64,000 nucleotides of DNA from Plasmodiophora brassicae (GCA_039704465.1 JASFAU010000002.1:1426001-1490000), one strand, 5' to 3'; shown: positions 33,307 to 44,343, counted from the first letter of the stretch. The notes: generated by a model not told the origin, from the letters alone. Numbers and translations: made by a program.

Positions 33307-34151
33307 CATGCATCACGTACACAGCAACAACGCATTTTTACACAAAATGCCTCCACCGGTCCAAGACTATCACCGAGTCCTGAAAAAGCCCACACACTAC
33401 CCTCAGAATGAGTCAATCGTCCTTATACACAGGCCCCCTCCCACAAGAAACCCAACAACCACCGCAATAAACAGCAAACAGAGAGAAAGCCGGAAATTTC
33501 AGGCGCCGACCCCGCTCGAACCCGAAGGCAACTCTTGAGCCGCGATGTGCGAAAGACGACACAAAGCCCCAGAAACTGTCGACACCACCCGCACAACGAC
33601 TTGTAGTGATGTTTACCCAACACTAGAGACCGCCGATCGTTCTCTCTCTCCTCGCGCCTTCCTCCCGCGTGCCGTACGAACTCCCTGGTCTTAGGACTGC
33701 CTCCCGTATATGCGATTCTTGGTATCTCTGGCTGCGACAGGGCATGCTGCATCGCTCCACCGTCTACAGTCTACACTGCCCTTTTCCGAACATGACCTGG
33801 ATGCAGTAGAGATAGGAAGGTTTGCTGCTTAGTCGGTGCGATACGTACGCGCCGCAGGGTTCGTGTGCATGTTCAGATTGGCCACGCCCGTTTCTTGAAA
33901 GTGGGCTCATCGCATACTGACGGCATCCACCCCCACGTGGGAGGTGGTCACCTACTTATTCCAAATCACTCACGCGAGCCACCAAACGTTCCAGTTCCCA
34001 ATAATCCATCCAATCGTCCCATTGTATGCGCGACAAGTCGTACACCCCGTTTCCGACATTAAGGCACCGGTTCCAATTCCATGCACCAAATTCCAGATCC
34101 ACCCCGTTCTAATTCCTCATGCACTGATTCTGTGAGTTGCGTCCAACACAC
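33307..34151. other. Gene-poor spacer
   Basis: No supported gene. The composition shifts from A/C-rich to mixed. No repeats were recognised. Confidence 0.4.
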
Positions 34152-34153
34152 TA

Positions 34154-35162
34154 CACTCATTGGCGTAATTAGTGTGGAACACACTAATTGGATACCACTT
34201 TTTTCGATAGGTCAGACCACATTTAGTGTGTGTCACAGTAATAGGGAACTAACACTAATCACACGCTAAAATAAATAGTGTGATTAACACTATTCAAATT
34301 TCACCCTATTTAGTGTGTGTCAGCAGGTACGCAAAATGGCAGACGGATGTCACATTTTGTCGCACTATGACCTATGGGACTGGCTCATCATCGAAATGGT
34401 TTCGATGTTTGGAGATAATGGCTTGGAGGTTAGGGTTGAGCTGCGCCGGGAGGCAGCGCCCGCCCGTGCCTGACCGTCGTCACCGTCTACAGACAATTCG
34501 TCTTATCCTGAGCGATATTCAATTGATGTCACGCGACGCCCACCAGCGGCTCGCCTTCATGTCGTTCGCATTCGAGGTGCCTCGGAAGTGTTCAGGAATT
34601 CGCGAATTGTCCTGCCGAACAGGCGGGCTTTGCCATGAGCAGCGTCGTCGCTGACCATCCACGATACACCTTCATCCGCGTCTGCTGCGCCGAAACTTGC
34701 TGCAGCTTACGCTTCCGGTCGTTACTTCTTTCTGGTCCCTCATCAGTTTCGACCTCTTCTTCTGATTGCCGAACTTCCGGAGCACCATCTGGTTGCTGTC
34801 TTGAGCCGCCAGATTCCTGCTCGTCCTCTGACGATGAGTCATTATCGTCGACCCCGGCCCGCTGTTGCTGTGCACGTGCAAACGCGGCTGCAATCGTTGA
34901 TGCGGAGAAGACAGATATTGCTGGCATCGCGTGGCCCTCGTCCTGAGAAACCTGGCAATCGCGTATGTGTAGTCTGTTCGGACTCCGGAGATGTACAGGT
35001 ACGCCGCGGAGGCAAGTCTGTTACAAGTCGGGCAGAGCATGCACTGAGTGTTACTATATATAGAAGGCATGGCCGGATGGAGGTGGTATCCCATTAGTGT
35101 TAGTAACACTAATGGGAAACTAACACTATTTAGTTTTACACACTAATTACGCCAATGAGTGT
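34154..35162. mobile_element. 1.0-kb DNA element with 23-bp perfect terminal inverted repeats and TA duplication
   Basis: The ends 34154-34176 (CACTCATTGGCGTAATT...) and 35140-35162 are exact reverse complements, and both are flanked by TA (34152-34153 and 35163-35164). TA target duplication is the hallmark of the Tc1/mariner superfamily. Both subterminal regions (34170-34325, 35085-35145) are crowded with short AGTGTG/CACACT and TAACACTAAT motifs in both orientations, probable transposase-binding sites. No DDE transposase is visible inside, so it is probably non-autonomous. It carries a minus-strand frame (34592-34927). Confidence 0.8.
34592..34927 (-). CDS. Acidic hypothetical frame carried inside the inverted-repeat element
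   Basis: ATG at 34927; 111 residues. An N-terminal helix (VFSASTIAAAFARAQQQR) is followed by an acidic Ser/Glu-rich stretch (DDNDSSSEDEQESGG and SEEEVETDEGPERS) and a basic segment NDRKRKLQQVS. No catalytic motif. It could be a captured host exon or the remnant of a transposase N-terminus. Confidence 0.3.
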   Translation of the reverse strand: MPAISVFSASTIAAAFARAQQQRAGVDDNDSSSEDEQESGGSRQQPDGAPEVRQSEEEVETDEGPERSNDRKRKLQQVSAQQTRMKVYRGWSATTLLMAKPACSAGQFANS

Positions 35163-35550
35163 ACATCAGCGCTGTTTGTGGGCTCACTACTGCGTCCAGT
35201 GAGTTCCGCTCGCAACCACCACGAATACACAGACCGCGTCCGGCCATGAGCATCCGTGGCCTGTTCCATTCCCTCCGATATCGGTTCATCGAAGCCCAGC
35301 CCTTAGGGGTCCGATGACTGCCGCAATCCAGGCATTAGGATCCGACCTGCGCATGCGACTTTCCATACCGTCAATTTCCATCGGTACATCCCGTTCAGTG
35401 GCCAATTTGCTGAAATTTCCCAGACTGAGTTCCACACCCAGTTTTCGGGCCCCATGACCACGCAAGTGCTCCGCGCACCGTGCGCTCGATCGACGTCCTT
35501 TCCGTTTTCGCGTTGATGTTCCACCGTTGCCCAAGGAGTGTGGTGATTTT

Positions 35551-35900
35551 TGTTTGTCACGGACCCACGGACCCACGGACACAAACAAACAAAAATACCC
35601 GATGAGGCGATGACAAACCCAACCGGAAATGCCACGGGCACTTAGCCATTGGACCCGGAAATGCCACGGGTACTTAGACATTGGGTTTGTGCGCTTCACG
35701 GACAAACACATTTAGCCGACGACAGACCCAACCGGAAATGCCACTGGTGGCCATTGGACCGTCCGGACACTCAGTGCGCTTCACGGACAAACACGGGCAT
35801 GTGAGTACGGTAGTGGCTATCGATGGTGTGTGTGTGTGTGTGTGTGTGCAGCAAATGCCCGTTAACGTCGTCGGGTTGTATCACACCGATCACGCTGGGG
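35551..35900 (+). repeat. Dispersed repeat R, copy 1 (stem-loop plus conserved block)
   Basis: It begins with a hairpin whose arms are TTTGTTTGT and ACAAACAAAC around three CACGGACC-type units, and ends with the block GGCTATCGATGGTGTG...GCAGCAAATGCCCGTTAACG and CGTCGTCGGGTTGTATC. Both landmarks recur in the same order, reverse complemented, at 62057-62275. The middle contains duplicated lines such as GGAAATGCCACGGG and TTCACGGACAAACAC. A (TG)11 microsatellite at about 35828-35850 interrupts the second block here but is short in the other copy. Confidence 0.7.
35828..35850. repeat. (TG)n microsatellite
   Basis: An uninterrupted TG run of about 11 units inside repeat R; the homologous position at 62107-62113 has only two or three units, so it expanded after the copies separated. 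Confidence 0.85.
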
Positions 35901-35985
35901 TGCTCGATGTACGGTTTCTCGGTCGTCTCTTTTCTACGCGTGTTAGCGTCGCGGGCGCGGGACCGACGTTGACCGCGCGCGGGCG

Positions 35986-36572
35986 ATGCAGGGCGCGCCG
36001 TGCTTCTCGGCTTTCGATCTGACGTCAGGCTGCTGGCAGGTCCCCGTGGCGGAGGCCGACCAGTACAAGTCGGCGTTCGTGACGCGCGACGGCCTCTTCG
36101 AGTGGAATCGAATGCCGTTTGGGTTGAAATGCGCCCCTGCGACGTTCTGCAGGCTTATGGGCAAGGTCATCGCCGGGATGTCGTTCGTGGACTGCCTCGT
36201 CTACATGGACGACGTTGTAGACCGGACCGCCCAACTAGGCCACGAGAGCAGCTGCTCCTCTTTCCTCAGGACAGCAGGACCCCCTCCTCAGGACAGCAGC
36301 ATCTTGAGGTCGGGCACGAGACGCTAAATATAGAGCCCCGCTCTACAACGTGCCCGTCTTCTCCCAGACGTTGGACCAGCACTTTAACCGGATCACCAGG
36401 GTGTTTGAGTGCCTACGCGAGCATGGACTGACCGTCAGCCCGAGGAAGACGTACCTTCTCCAGCGCGCGGTCACCTACCTGGGTCACCGCATAAGCGAAG
36501 AGGGGCTGGAGCCCGACGCGCGGCTCGTTAGAGCGGTGGTGGAGTTCCCGGAGTCGACGAACAAGGCGCAGA
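35986..36572 (+). pseudogene. Gypsy element B: reverse transcriptase, split by a 132-bp insertion
   Basis: First part 35986-36215: FSAFDLTSGCWQVPVAEADQ, then FEWNRMPFGLKCAPATFCRL and the catalytic LVYMDDV. Second part 36348-36572: VFSQTLDQHFNRITRVFECL, LTVSPRKTYLLQRAVTYLGH. The frame resumes correctly once the insertion and one ACGT copy are removed. Gag, protease and the first RT block are missing to the left, where repeat R abuts. This is the oldest element of the nest; its later parts reappear at 42632, 43712, 58128, 60415 and 61336. Confidence 0.85.
36216..36347 (-). mobile_element. 132-bp LTR-like insertion in element B RT (ACGT duplication)
   Basis: Bounded by TGTAGACC...CTCTACA and flanked by ACGT at 36212-36215 and 36348-36351. 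Read on the minus strand it begins TGTAGAGCGGGGCTCTATAT with a TATA-like motif, resembling the LTR of element C, and it ends with GGCGGTCCGGTCTACA, the sequence that forms the palindromic ends of the element at 59225-60414. It is probably a solo LTR of a family related to both. It interrupts the RT exactly after YMDD. Confidence 0.75.
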
Positions 36573-36576
36573 CAAG

Positions 36577-36792
36577 TGTAGTCCGGGGTCCTATATTTAG
36601 CTCCTCATCACCTACGTCAGCATCAGCATCCTCCAGATATTCACATGCGCCAGAGATTCATGTGTCGAGATATGCGGGGATCGAGAGCACGCGATCACGT
36701 GCGCCGCTGATGGGAGAGCGGGGTACGGGATCGATGGTGGATAAACGGCATTCGTCTATTGTGTCACCCGAGGCTTGACGGAAGACACTATA
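36577..36792 (+). repeat. Element A 5' LTR
   Basis: Begins TGTAGTCCGGGGTCCTATAT and ends GAAGACACTATA. The CTATATTTAG motif 15 bp in may be the promoter TATA box. It is identical to the 3' copy at 42416-42631. Confidence 0.9.
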
Positions 36793-36849
36793 GTGGCCAC
36801 TACGTGTCGTACGTTGACTCTCCGTGAACGACACCGACGACGACACGAC

Positions 36850-37749
36850 ATGGAGCTGACAAGCAGCAGCAGCAGCGGCGGCTCGACAAGCGCTACCATC
36901 GTTACGAACGCCGATGCGAGCATCCTGCCCAAGGCTAACAACCTTGACTCGACATCGATCCTGACGCTGCGCGAGGCGTACAACCGCTACGTCGCCATCT
37001 TCGAGGATCGGGAGGCGCAGCAGCCGCGGGGGCGTCGACTTCGTCCGCAAGGCATCCGGCTGTGCTTCACCGCCGTGCAGTTGAAGGCCATTGCCGAAAA
37101 TCACCTGGACCTGGACGACGGCGCCGAGGCGTTGACTGACGAATTGCTGGACGGATGGATCCGAGACCAGGTCAACGCATTGCCCACCAGCCACGGGCTG
37201 CGTATTCAGGACATCGAGTCCAAGATCGCGGATGAGCTTTCGATGGATACCTCGATGTCGACCCTGCGAGATCAAATCGCGTCAATCCCGGACCAGCTGA
37301 CGGCCATCCAGGACCGCCACGGTTGGAAGCTGAGCGAGACCGCCGGAGGACGCAAGGCCATGGGGCGCCTGATCGCTGACTCGCTCCAGCCCGGCTACCT
37401 CCGCGGTCACGTCCAGGCCTGGATCAAGGAGGACAAGGCCGAACGTGAAGGCAATACCAGGGCGATCGTTCGCGAGGCGCAGGATTGGGCGAGGCACTTC
37501 GTCGCGATCGGACGCGCCCGCAACGCATCGATCAAGCGTCCTCGGAAGACGTGCTCCGAAGTGCGACTCGCCGACAAGCAGAGCAAGCTGACTCCCGCAG
37601 CGACAACTTCAGGTGGACGCCGCGTACCAGCCCATCGCCCTGTGCCTGCCAACCGGCAATCGGGCCCACATCCAGCGACCGTGAACGCTCCCAAGCGCAA
37701 CCGCGAACCGACGGCGACAAGACAGCAGCCAGATGACGGGGACGACTGA
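36850..37749 (+). CDS. Element A Gag
   Basis: 299 residues from the ATG at 36850. Collinear with the Gag of element C: ILPKANNLDSTSILTLREAY and ALTDELLDGWIRDQVNALPT parallel blocks at the same positions in C. A basic Pro-rich tail precedes the zinc knuckle, which lies in the next frame (CWHCSGPHKMSMC from about 37768). In element C Gag and protease form a single frame, so the frame change at 37733-37749 in A is more likely a mutation than a programmed shift. Confidence 0.75.
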   Translation: MELTSSSSSGGSTSATIVTNADASILPKANNLDSTSILTLREAYNRYVAIFEDREAQQPRGRRLRPQGIRLCFTAVQLKAIAENHLDLDDGAEALTDELLDGWIRDQVNALPTSHGLRIQDIESKIADELSMDTSMSTLRDQIASIPDQLTAIQDRHGWKLSETAGGRKAMGRLIADSLQPGYLRGHVQAWIKEDKAEREGNTRAIVREAQDWARHFVAIGRARNASIKRPRKTCSEVRLADKQSKLTPAATTSGGRRVPAHRPVPANRQSGPHPATVNAPKRNREPTATRQQPDDGDD

Positions 37750-40700
37750 TGGCAAGCGCGACTTCAAATGCTGGCACTGCTCTGGGCCACATAAGATGTC
37801 GATGTGCCCAGAGAAGCCGACGAGGGAAAGGCGCAATGAGCTCGCACGTCATCATCGGCCCGCAGGCGGACATCATCCCGATGGACGTCGACCGATTAAA
37901 GTCGCCAAAACTCGCGCCTACACTGGGATCCAGCACGTGACACAGCAAGTAGAGATCGAGGGAAGGCGTATCCCTTATGTTCTAGACTCTGGCTGTGATG
38001 GGGGAAACCTCATACCTGAACACGTTGCGAATGAGTTGAAGGGCGCCACGTTCGAGGTTATCGAGCCCCGAGAAATCGCATCAGCCGACGACCAAGTCAT
38101 TGCCGTCAGCACCCGCATCGTCACCGTTCCAGTGACGAAACTCGAATCCAAAGCTGGGAATCTCACCCTGTACCATGTTGCCTACTATGTCTGCGACGCT
38201 ATTCCAGTCATCTTATTCGGCGACACACTACTCTCTATGATCGGCATCAGTCCACGTCAGCAACTCGAGGACATGATCGCATCCGGCACCACCGAGTTTG
38301 ATGCCAGACTATCTGGATGCGCCATGTTCGATGTGGAGTCGTTCGACGCCGTCAGTGAAATCGTTGCAAGGATGGCGACGTTGAGCGGCGACACGTATCA
38401 GGCGCCACATGTACACGATGCGGCGGAACCTACCTCCAGTGATGTCGACTTAGGGCCGATCAACGTTCAAGAGATTGAGGCATCCCTCACCCGCCTGATA
38501 CATCAAGCACGCCTCAACGGCATGTCTCGTCAAGGGGTTGCACGGCTACGACTCATCCTTCGACGACACGTCAACGAATTCCGCACACAGCTTGGTCAGG
38601 ACGGTCCTGTCAACATCGAACCTATGATCACCAAGCTTCAACCGGACGCCACGCCGTACCGATGCAGACCGCGCTCCTACAACCCGAAGCAAAAGGAGTT
38701 CCTCGACGAGATGATCAAGATGCTGTTGGAAAACAATCTGATCTACCTCAACATGAACTCCAGATGGGCGAGTCCCGTTCTTGTGGTCAAGAAACCGAAC
38801 GGCAAGGGGTACCGCCTGTGCGTCGATCTGCGCCAGGTGAACTCGCGTACGGTACCAACTGCTTGGCCGATGCCCAACATCGAGGCGGCTACTCGGAAGC
38901 TGGCTGGCATGACCTGCTTCTTCACGATCGATGCCCACAAGGGGTTCTGGCTCATGCCAATTGCGAAGGAATGCCAGGAGATCTTCTCGTTTATGACCGA
39001 CGACGGCGTCTACACACCTACCAGGAGCATTCAGGGCGCGACCAACTCTGCCTTGCAGTTCCAGGCGCGGATCGGGAAGATCTTCGACGACATGAAGGAT
39101 CACCTCTTGATATGGATCGACGACCTGCTGGGATTCGCCAAAACGGAAGACATTCTACTGCATCAGCTTGCACGTGTCTTGGAGCGAGCGCGCGAACGCA
39201 ACTTGAAGTTCAACCCGGACAAATGCGTCCTATTCGCTCGAGAGCTGAAGTGGTGTGGGCGCATCTACTCTCGTGATGGAATCCGACACGATCCCGAACG
39301 AATCGAGGCGCTGACCAGCATGCCGCGTCCTAACACTTTCAAAGAGCTACAGCAGTTCATCTGGGCGGCCAACTGGATGCGTACCAGTGTTCCCGGTTAC
39401 GCGTACATCATCGCCCCGCTCCAGGAGCTCACGGACAAGGCGAACGAGGAGATGAAGAGAATCCAGTCTTCGTCACCTTCGTCGATTCGGTTACATGATC
39501 TTGGATGGACAGACCGGCACAGCAAGGCCTTCGAGGACATACGCTTTGCGCTGATCCAGCACGTCCAGCCCGCGTACCCGAAGTCTGATCACCAGACATG
39601 CTTGTTCACGGACGCCAGTGACCTAGCATGGGCTGCGGTCATTACCCAGATTCCGAGGGAGGATATCGACCTACCAGTTCATGAACAACGACACGAACCA
39701 CTTGCTTTCTACGGCAAGCGGTTCTCTGGCGCTGAGTTGCGATGGTCAACACCGGAGAAGGAGGCAGCCGCCATCATCAAGGCGACTGAACGTGGTGACT
39801 TCCTTCTGCAGACGTCGCGTGAATTCCTCATGTTCTGCGACCACCGGAACCTCACGTTCATCTTCGCGAAGGACGCTGAGATGAAGAAGCACACCGCTCA
39901 GAAAATCGAGCGCTGGGCGCTACATCTCCAAGGGTTTGATTACCGTACCAAGGAGATCTCCGGCACTGCCAACGTCTGGGCCGACCTGTTATCTCGATGG
40001 GGCGCAGGACGAATCGCACTGGCGTGCCGGGCAACGCGCATCTTGCAGATGGACGATCTTCGCGTAACGCCGATGACGCATCCCGATTTCCAATGGCCGA
40101 CTGAGACCGAAATTCGCGAATCGCAAAGGCTATTGTCGCGTGAAGAGAAAATCGAGGACGGCGTGTTCTTCGATGATGACGCTCGTTTGTGGAAGTCGAA
40201 AACGAACGCCGTTCTGATCCCGATTCACAACGACTGCACCAGCTTGCGCCTACGCATCATGATCATTGGTCATTGTGCCAGTGCTGCTCATCGCGCGTAC
40301 GACGTTACCAAGGAGGCAATCACAACGCGATTCGCTTGGCCGGGCATGGACAAAGACATTCAGCAGATGTGCCAGCAGTGTCTTCATTGCATCACGACGC
40401 GGGGAGGAGCGAAGGTTCCGCGTCCGCTTGGAGAGGCGTTGCATGGCCACATTCCATTCGAGGTCCTGCACATGGATTACTTGTACGTCGAACCAGTTCG
40501 AGGAACCGATCATTCTTACAAGTACATCCTCGTGATGAAGGACGACTTCAGTGGTCTCGTCCGATTGATTCCATGCGCCGATGCGACCAGCCGAGTTGCG
40601 GCAGAGGCACTATTCCAATGGATTGCCGACTTCAAAACACCACAATATCTTGTCACCGATGGCGGATCTCACTTTACCGCCGAACTCATCAAGGAGCTGA

Positions 40701-41652
40701 CCAGGCTGCGAGACGTCGAGCATCATATAACGTTGGCGTACTGTCCATGGGCAAACGGGACTGTTGAACGCGCCAATCGCACTATCGTTGGCATCCTACG
40801 AAGCGTTCTGAGTGAGGGGCAGATCAGCACGCACAGCTGGCCCTACCTCTGCCCATTGGTGCAACACGCCATCAACCATTCGCCGAGCACACGCCTCGGA
40901 GGTTTCGCGCCGTTCACGGTCGTCACCAAGTTGAAACCCGAGCACCCTCTGGACAGCATCTGGGATCCGGCATGCAATCAGCTGCGGCCGATCTCTCCGG
41001 GATGGGTGGCGACGTACCTGTCAGCACTGCAGACCGTTATGGACGAACTCCATAGGTCGTCGATGAAGCCAGGGAGGCGAGGCACGCGTCCAATGTACGG
41101 CAACGCTCGCGACACGTGAGGAAGGCCCAATGCGAGTCGTTCATCCCGGGCGACTACGTCTTGAACGCGAAGCCCGTCCCCGGACCCGCACAGAAGTTGA
41201 TTGCGCAGTGGCGCGGCCCCTACCGAGTTGTTCAACGCGTCAATGACCAGGTCTACGAACTCGAAGACCTGTTGACTGCACGGCGCTTCCAAGCACACAC
41301 GCAACGCATCCGCCGCTATGCGGACGCCGATCTCAACATCACCACCGAAATCAAGCAGCACCTTGAGCGGCTTGACCAGCAGTTCCACGTTGACGACCTT
41401 CTCGATTGTCGTCTCGATCGCGAAACTCAGGAGTTGCAGATCAAAGTCGCTTGGTCCGGCTTCGACCCATCTGAGGCTACTTGGGAGCCTGCAGCACTTA
41501 TCGCCGAAGATGTACCACAGCTTGTGGAACAACTTATTCGGAAATTGGGCGACACTCATGCACACGTCGATGCATTGAGGCAATTGATTCCGGCGCCGAA
41601 ACGCTCTCGCACTCGGAATGCAACATCGCATCGAAAGAAGCGACGATCTTAA
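37733..41652 (+). pseudogene. Element A Pol (protease-RT-RNase H-integrase-chromodomain), one frameshift
   Basis: Frame 37733-41119 holds the CCHC knuckle, protease YVLDSGCDGGNLI, the RT core, RNase H (FTDASDLAWAAVITQI), the integrase HHCC zinc region (GHCASAAHRAYD to CQQCLHC) and the integrase core (VTDGGSHFTAELIKE, CPWANGTVERANRTI). A loss of one base near 41055 shifts the frame; the remainder continues in another frame to 41652 with ESFIPGDYVLNAKPVPGPAQ and a chromodomain-like end (VDDLLDCRLDRETQELQIKV, then WSGFDPSEATWEP). The RT catalytic motif is WIDD in LIWIDDLLGFAK (about 39110-39140), with Trp in place of the usual Tyr or Phe of Y/FxDD; element C has the same residues. Confidence 0.85.
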
Positions 41653-41776
41653 CCTGTACCATCACTTTGAATTAATCTCGATACCGTATCTGTTCGCGGG
41701 TGGACGATACGATGATGATCATGATCATGGATTGGTCTCTCATGACAATCCAACCTGGTTGACGGCAACGTAACCA

Positions 41777-41935
41777 TGGTTCGACTTGGCTGGTTGCTTT
41801 GGGCACCACGGTCGGTTTGACTTGGCTGGTTGCTCGGTGCACCACGGTCAAAGTTCGGTTCGACTTGGCTGGTTGCCCACGGGACCACGGTCGATTTGAC
41901 CTGGCTGGTTGCCATGTGCACCACGGTCAATGTTG
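41777..41935 (+). repeat. Tandem repeats in element A 3' untranslated region
   Basis: About four imperfect units, each with GACTTGGCTGGTTGC followed by a CACCACGGTC-type block. They sit between the Pol stop and the 3' LTR. A and C share the adjacent sequence (GTCCGTAAATGGATTTTCCA at 42250 and reverse complemented near 44490), showing that they are related families. Confidence 0.7.
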
Positions 41936-42415
41936 TTCGATGGACTACGTGCTGTCCATCTCGCGAGGCATTCGGCAGCATCTATTAAGTTCCTCTTCAC
42001 CGCAGGATTGACTCTGTCAGGGAGTACTGATGTCGAGGCTCCTGTTGCGCTGGGGGTCCACCCATGGGGGTCGGCCGCTGAGCTAGGTGAATGACACTTT
42101 CTAGATGTATATGGACCGGGCTCCACCCATGGGGGTCGAGCGCACCATTGCTGATGTCGTCGTTTGCTACTTTGCATTCTATCAAGGTACCCGAGGTTCT
42201 TTGATACGCTAAATCGTGTATGCATAGGTGGAAGACGGTCTCGAAGAGGGTGTCCGTAAATGGATTTTCCACCGATTTGTCCCATGGGGTTACAAGGTGG
42301 TTTTTAGTGAGTAGTGGGTGTTCTGCACTCGAGTCTCACACTACCCTACGTCTTCGTCCGTCATTCTCCTCTCGACTGCTCCTCTGACTCCGGTTCTGAG
42401 TTCGGGAAAAGGCAG

Positions 42416-42631
42416 TGTAGTCCGGGGTCCTATATTTAGCTCCTCATCACCTACGTCAGCATCAGCATCCTCCAGATATTCACATGCGCCAGAGATTCAT
42501 GTGTCGAGATATGCGGGGATCGAGAGCACGCGATCACGTGCGCCGCTGATGGGAGAGCGGGGTACGGGATCGATGGTGGATAAACGGCATTCGTCTATTG
42601 TGTCACCCGAGGCTTGACGGAAGACACTATA
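42416..42631 (+). repeat. Element A 3' LTR
   Basis: Identical to 36577-36792. Followed by the CAAG duplication and then by element B coding sequence. Confidence 0.9.
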
Positions 42632-42736
42632 CAAGTGCGTTCTTGGGGCTCGCGGGGTACTACTCCCATCTGATTCGCCGGTTCGCGGAGATCTCGGCTC
42701 CGCTCAGAGACCTCATCGTCCGCCCGACTCCCATGC
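42632..42736 (+). pseudogene. Element B, RT/RNase H connection
   Basis: Encodes AFLGLAGYYSHLIRRFAEIS and APLRDLIVRPTP, the segment that normally follows the gypsy RT. It directly continues 36572 when element A is removed, and is cut again by the copia fragment at about 42737. Confidence 0.85.
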
Positions 42737-43711
42737 CGTATTTCTCTCCCAACACAAATATGTCGCTGACATACTCCACAAATATGGTATGGCACACTCG
42801 ACCCCAGTCCCTACGCCAGTCAACCCGGACGTCAAATTAACCAGCGACATCGCACCACGCAGCGCACCAGACCAGCAACTGGCTACGCGGGAAAATCAAC
42901 GCATCAACTTCCGCGCTGCCGTTGGGCACGTCACATGGCTCACACACACACGCCCGGATATTGCGTATGCTGTCAGCGAAGTGTCCCGCTATGTCAGTAA
43001 CCCCGGCCCCCAACACTTCGTTGCTCTCAAACGGATCCTGCGCTACCTCAACGGCACTCGTGACTACGGCCTACTCTACCATCGTACACCAAATCAAACC
43101 GACACTGTCCTCCAGGCGTACTCCGACTCTGACTGGGCTGGAGACCTTGACACTCGACATTCCACCAGCGGCTACATTGTCTTCCTGAACGGCTGCCCCA
43201 TCTCGTATAAGACACAAAAGCAACGTTCGACAGCCCTGTCGTCCTGTGAAGCGGAAACGGTGGCATCCTCCCAAGCAGCGGCAGAGACAGTCTGGCTACG
43301 GTCTGTCCTCGGCGAAATTGGTTTTCCACAAACCCATCCGACGGACCTCTTCGTTGACAACCAAGGTGCTATTGCCTTCGCCAACAACGCTGTGAACCAC
43401 AGTAAGATGAAACACATCGACATCCGACACCATTACGTCCGGGACCAAGTGGCTGACGGCCAATTGCGAATCTCGTATGTGCCCTCCAGTGATAACCTCG
43501 CGGACATCTTCACCAAAGCCCTGGGAAAGATCAAGTTCGAGGAGCTCCGAGAGAGAATCGGCTGCGTCAGACGACCATGTCCGGTCGAGGGGGGGAGTCA
43601 AGACACGCACCCTCAAGCCCTGGAACCTGGCAACACCCTCAAGTAGGATGCGGCCTCTGGTAACAGTCAGACACGTCCACTACCCCTCACGGGGAAATAC
43701 ACTTACTTAGT
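42737..43711 (+). pseudogene. Truncated Ty1/copia element (RNase H and 3' end)
   Basis: Frame to 43646 begins in the end of copia RT (HKYVADILHKYGMAHSTPVP) and covers the full copia RNase H: RAAVGHVTWLTHTRPDIAYA, LRYLNGTRDYGLLYH, YSDSDWAGDLDTRHSTSGYI, STALSSCEAETVASSQAAAE and VDNQGAIAFANNAVNHSKMK, ending DNLADIFTKAL. A GGGGGAG purine-rich run at about 43588-43595 resembles the polypurine tract before a 3' LTR, of which only a short part could remain. Gag, integrase and most of RT are absent. It interrupts element B; duplicated target bases were not clear. Confidence 0.85.
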
Positions 43712-44125
43712 TATTATGTGCCTTCAGACGCCCCGGGGCGGTGGGGGTCCGAGGCGTTCGTCCAGCTGAAGCAGCGTCGATCTGTCGGAAGGGCAATTCT
43801 GGCACATCCCGACTTCTCGTGTCCGTTCATCCTGCAGACGGATCGGAGCAAGTTGGCGTTCGGGGCCATTCTGTGTCAGCGCGATGATGAGGGTCACGAA
43901 CGTCCGATCGGCGATCGCCTACATGTCCCGCAAGTGCCGGGGCGTAGAACGGCCTCTCGGCGAGGGGAAGCCATGTCGATCAAGCACGCGCTCCCACGTC
44001 GGAAGTGGCGATGCTTCGGAAGGAGATCACTTCGTGCTTGAGACCGACCACCGCCCATTGGAATTCCTACGCAAGGAACAGGATGCCGCGCAGCTCTGAA
44101 GAGTTTGGGAGGCGCTGGAGCGTAC
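43712..44125 (+). pseudogene. Element B RNase H
   Basis: WGSEAFVQLKQRRSV, ILAHPDFSCPFILQTDRSK, AFGAILCQRDDEGHERPI, and, after a frame change near 43910, FVLETDHRPLEFLRKEQDAA. These are the gypsy RNase H landmarks in order. The frame is broken internally, in keeping with an old copy. It ends at ...GCGTAC just before the GACT duplication of element C. Confidence 0.8.
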
Positions 44126-44129
44126 GACT

Positions 44130-44343
44130 TGTAGTCCCGTGTCTGCAGACTCTTGACGGCACGTAATGACACAGAAACAGAATGACGTTTATCGATCGCA
44201 TCGTCACGACGACGGCAGCCTCGCCACGTCATCGTGCTAAATCGGGGCACGCAGTTTGTCTAAATATAGTCCAGGACCGTCAGGTCAGGTGGCAGCACGT
44301 TGATGTAGGGAACGAGACGCTATAAATAGAGCCCCGCTCTACA
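44130..44343 (-). repeat. Element C LTR (left; 3' LTR in its own orientation)
   Basis: On the minus strand it begins TGTAGAGCGGGGCTCTATTT with a TATTTATAG box near its 5' end, and finishes CGGGACTACA. It matches the right LTR except G/A at the GCAC[G/A]CAG position. Confidence 0.9.

Larger units (their letters stand above)
36577..42631 (+). mobile_element. Gypsy LTR retrotransposon A, complete, identical LTRs
   Basis: LTRs 36577-36792 and 42416-42631 (216 bp) are identical base for base, flanked by CAAG at 36573-36576 and 42632-42635 (ACAAG if the LTR is taken as ending ACTAT). Removing it restores element B's frame (STNKAQ joined to AFLGLAGYYSHLI). Internal order: gag, CCHC knuckle, protease, RT, RNase H, integrase, chromodomain. 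The perfect LTR identity indicates a recent insertion, yet two frameshifts appear to break the reading frame. Confidence 0.9.

Noticed and set aside
37733..37749. Programmed +1 frameshift between gag and pol of element A
   Set aside because: The related element C encodes Gag, zinc knuckle and protease in one frame, so the change in A is more simply a mutation.
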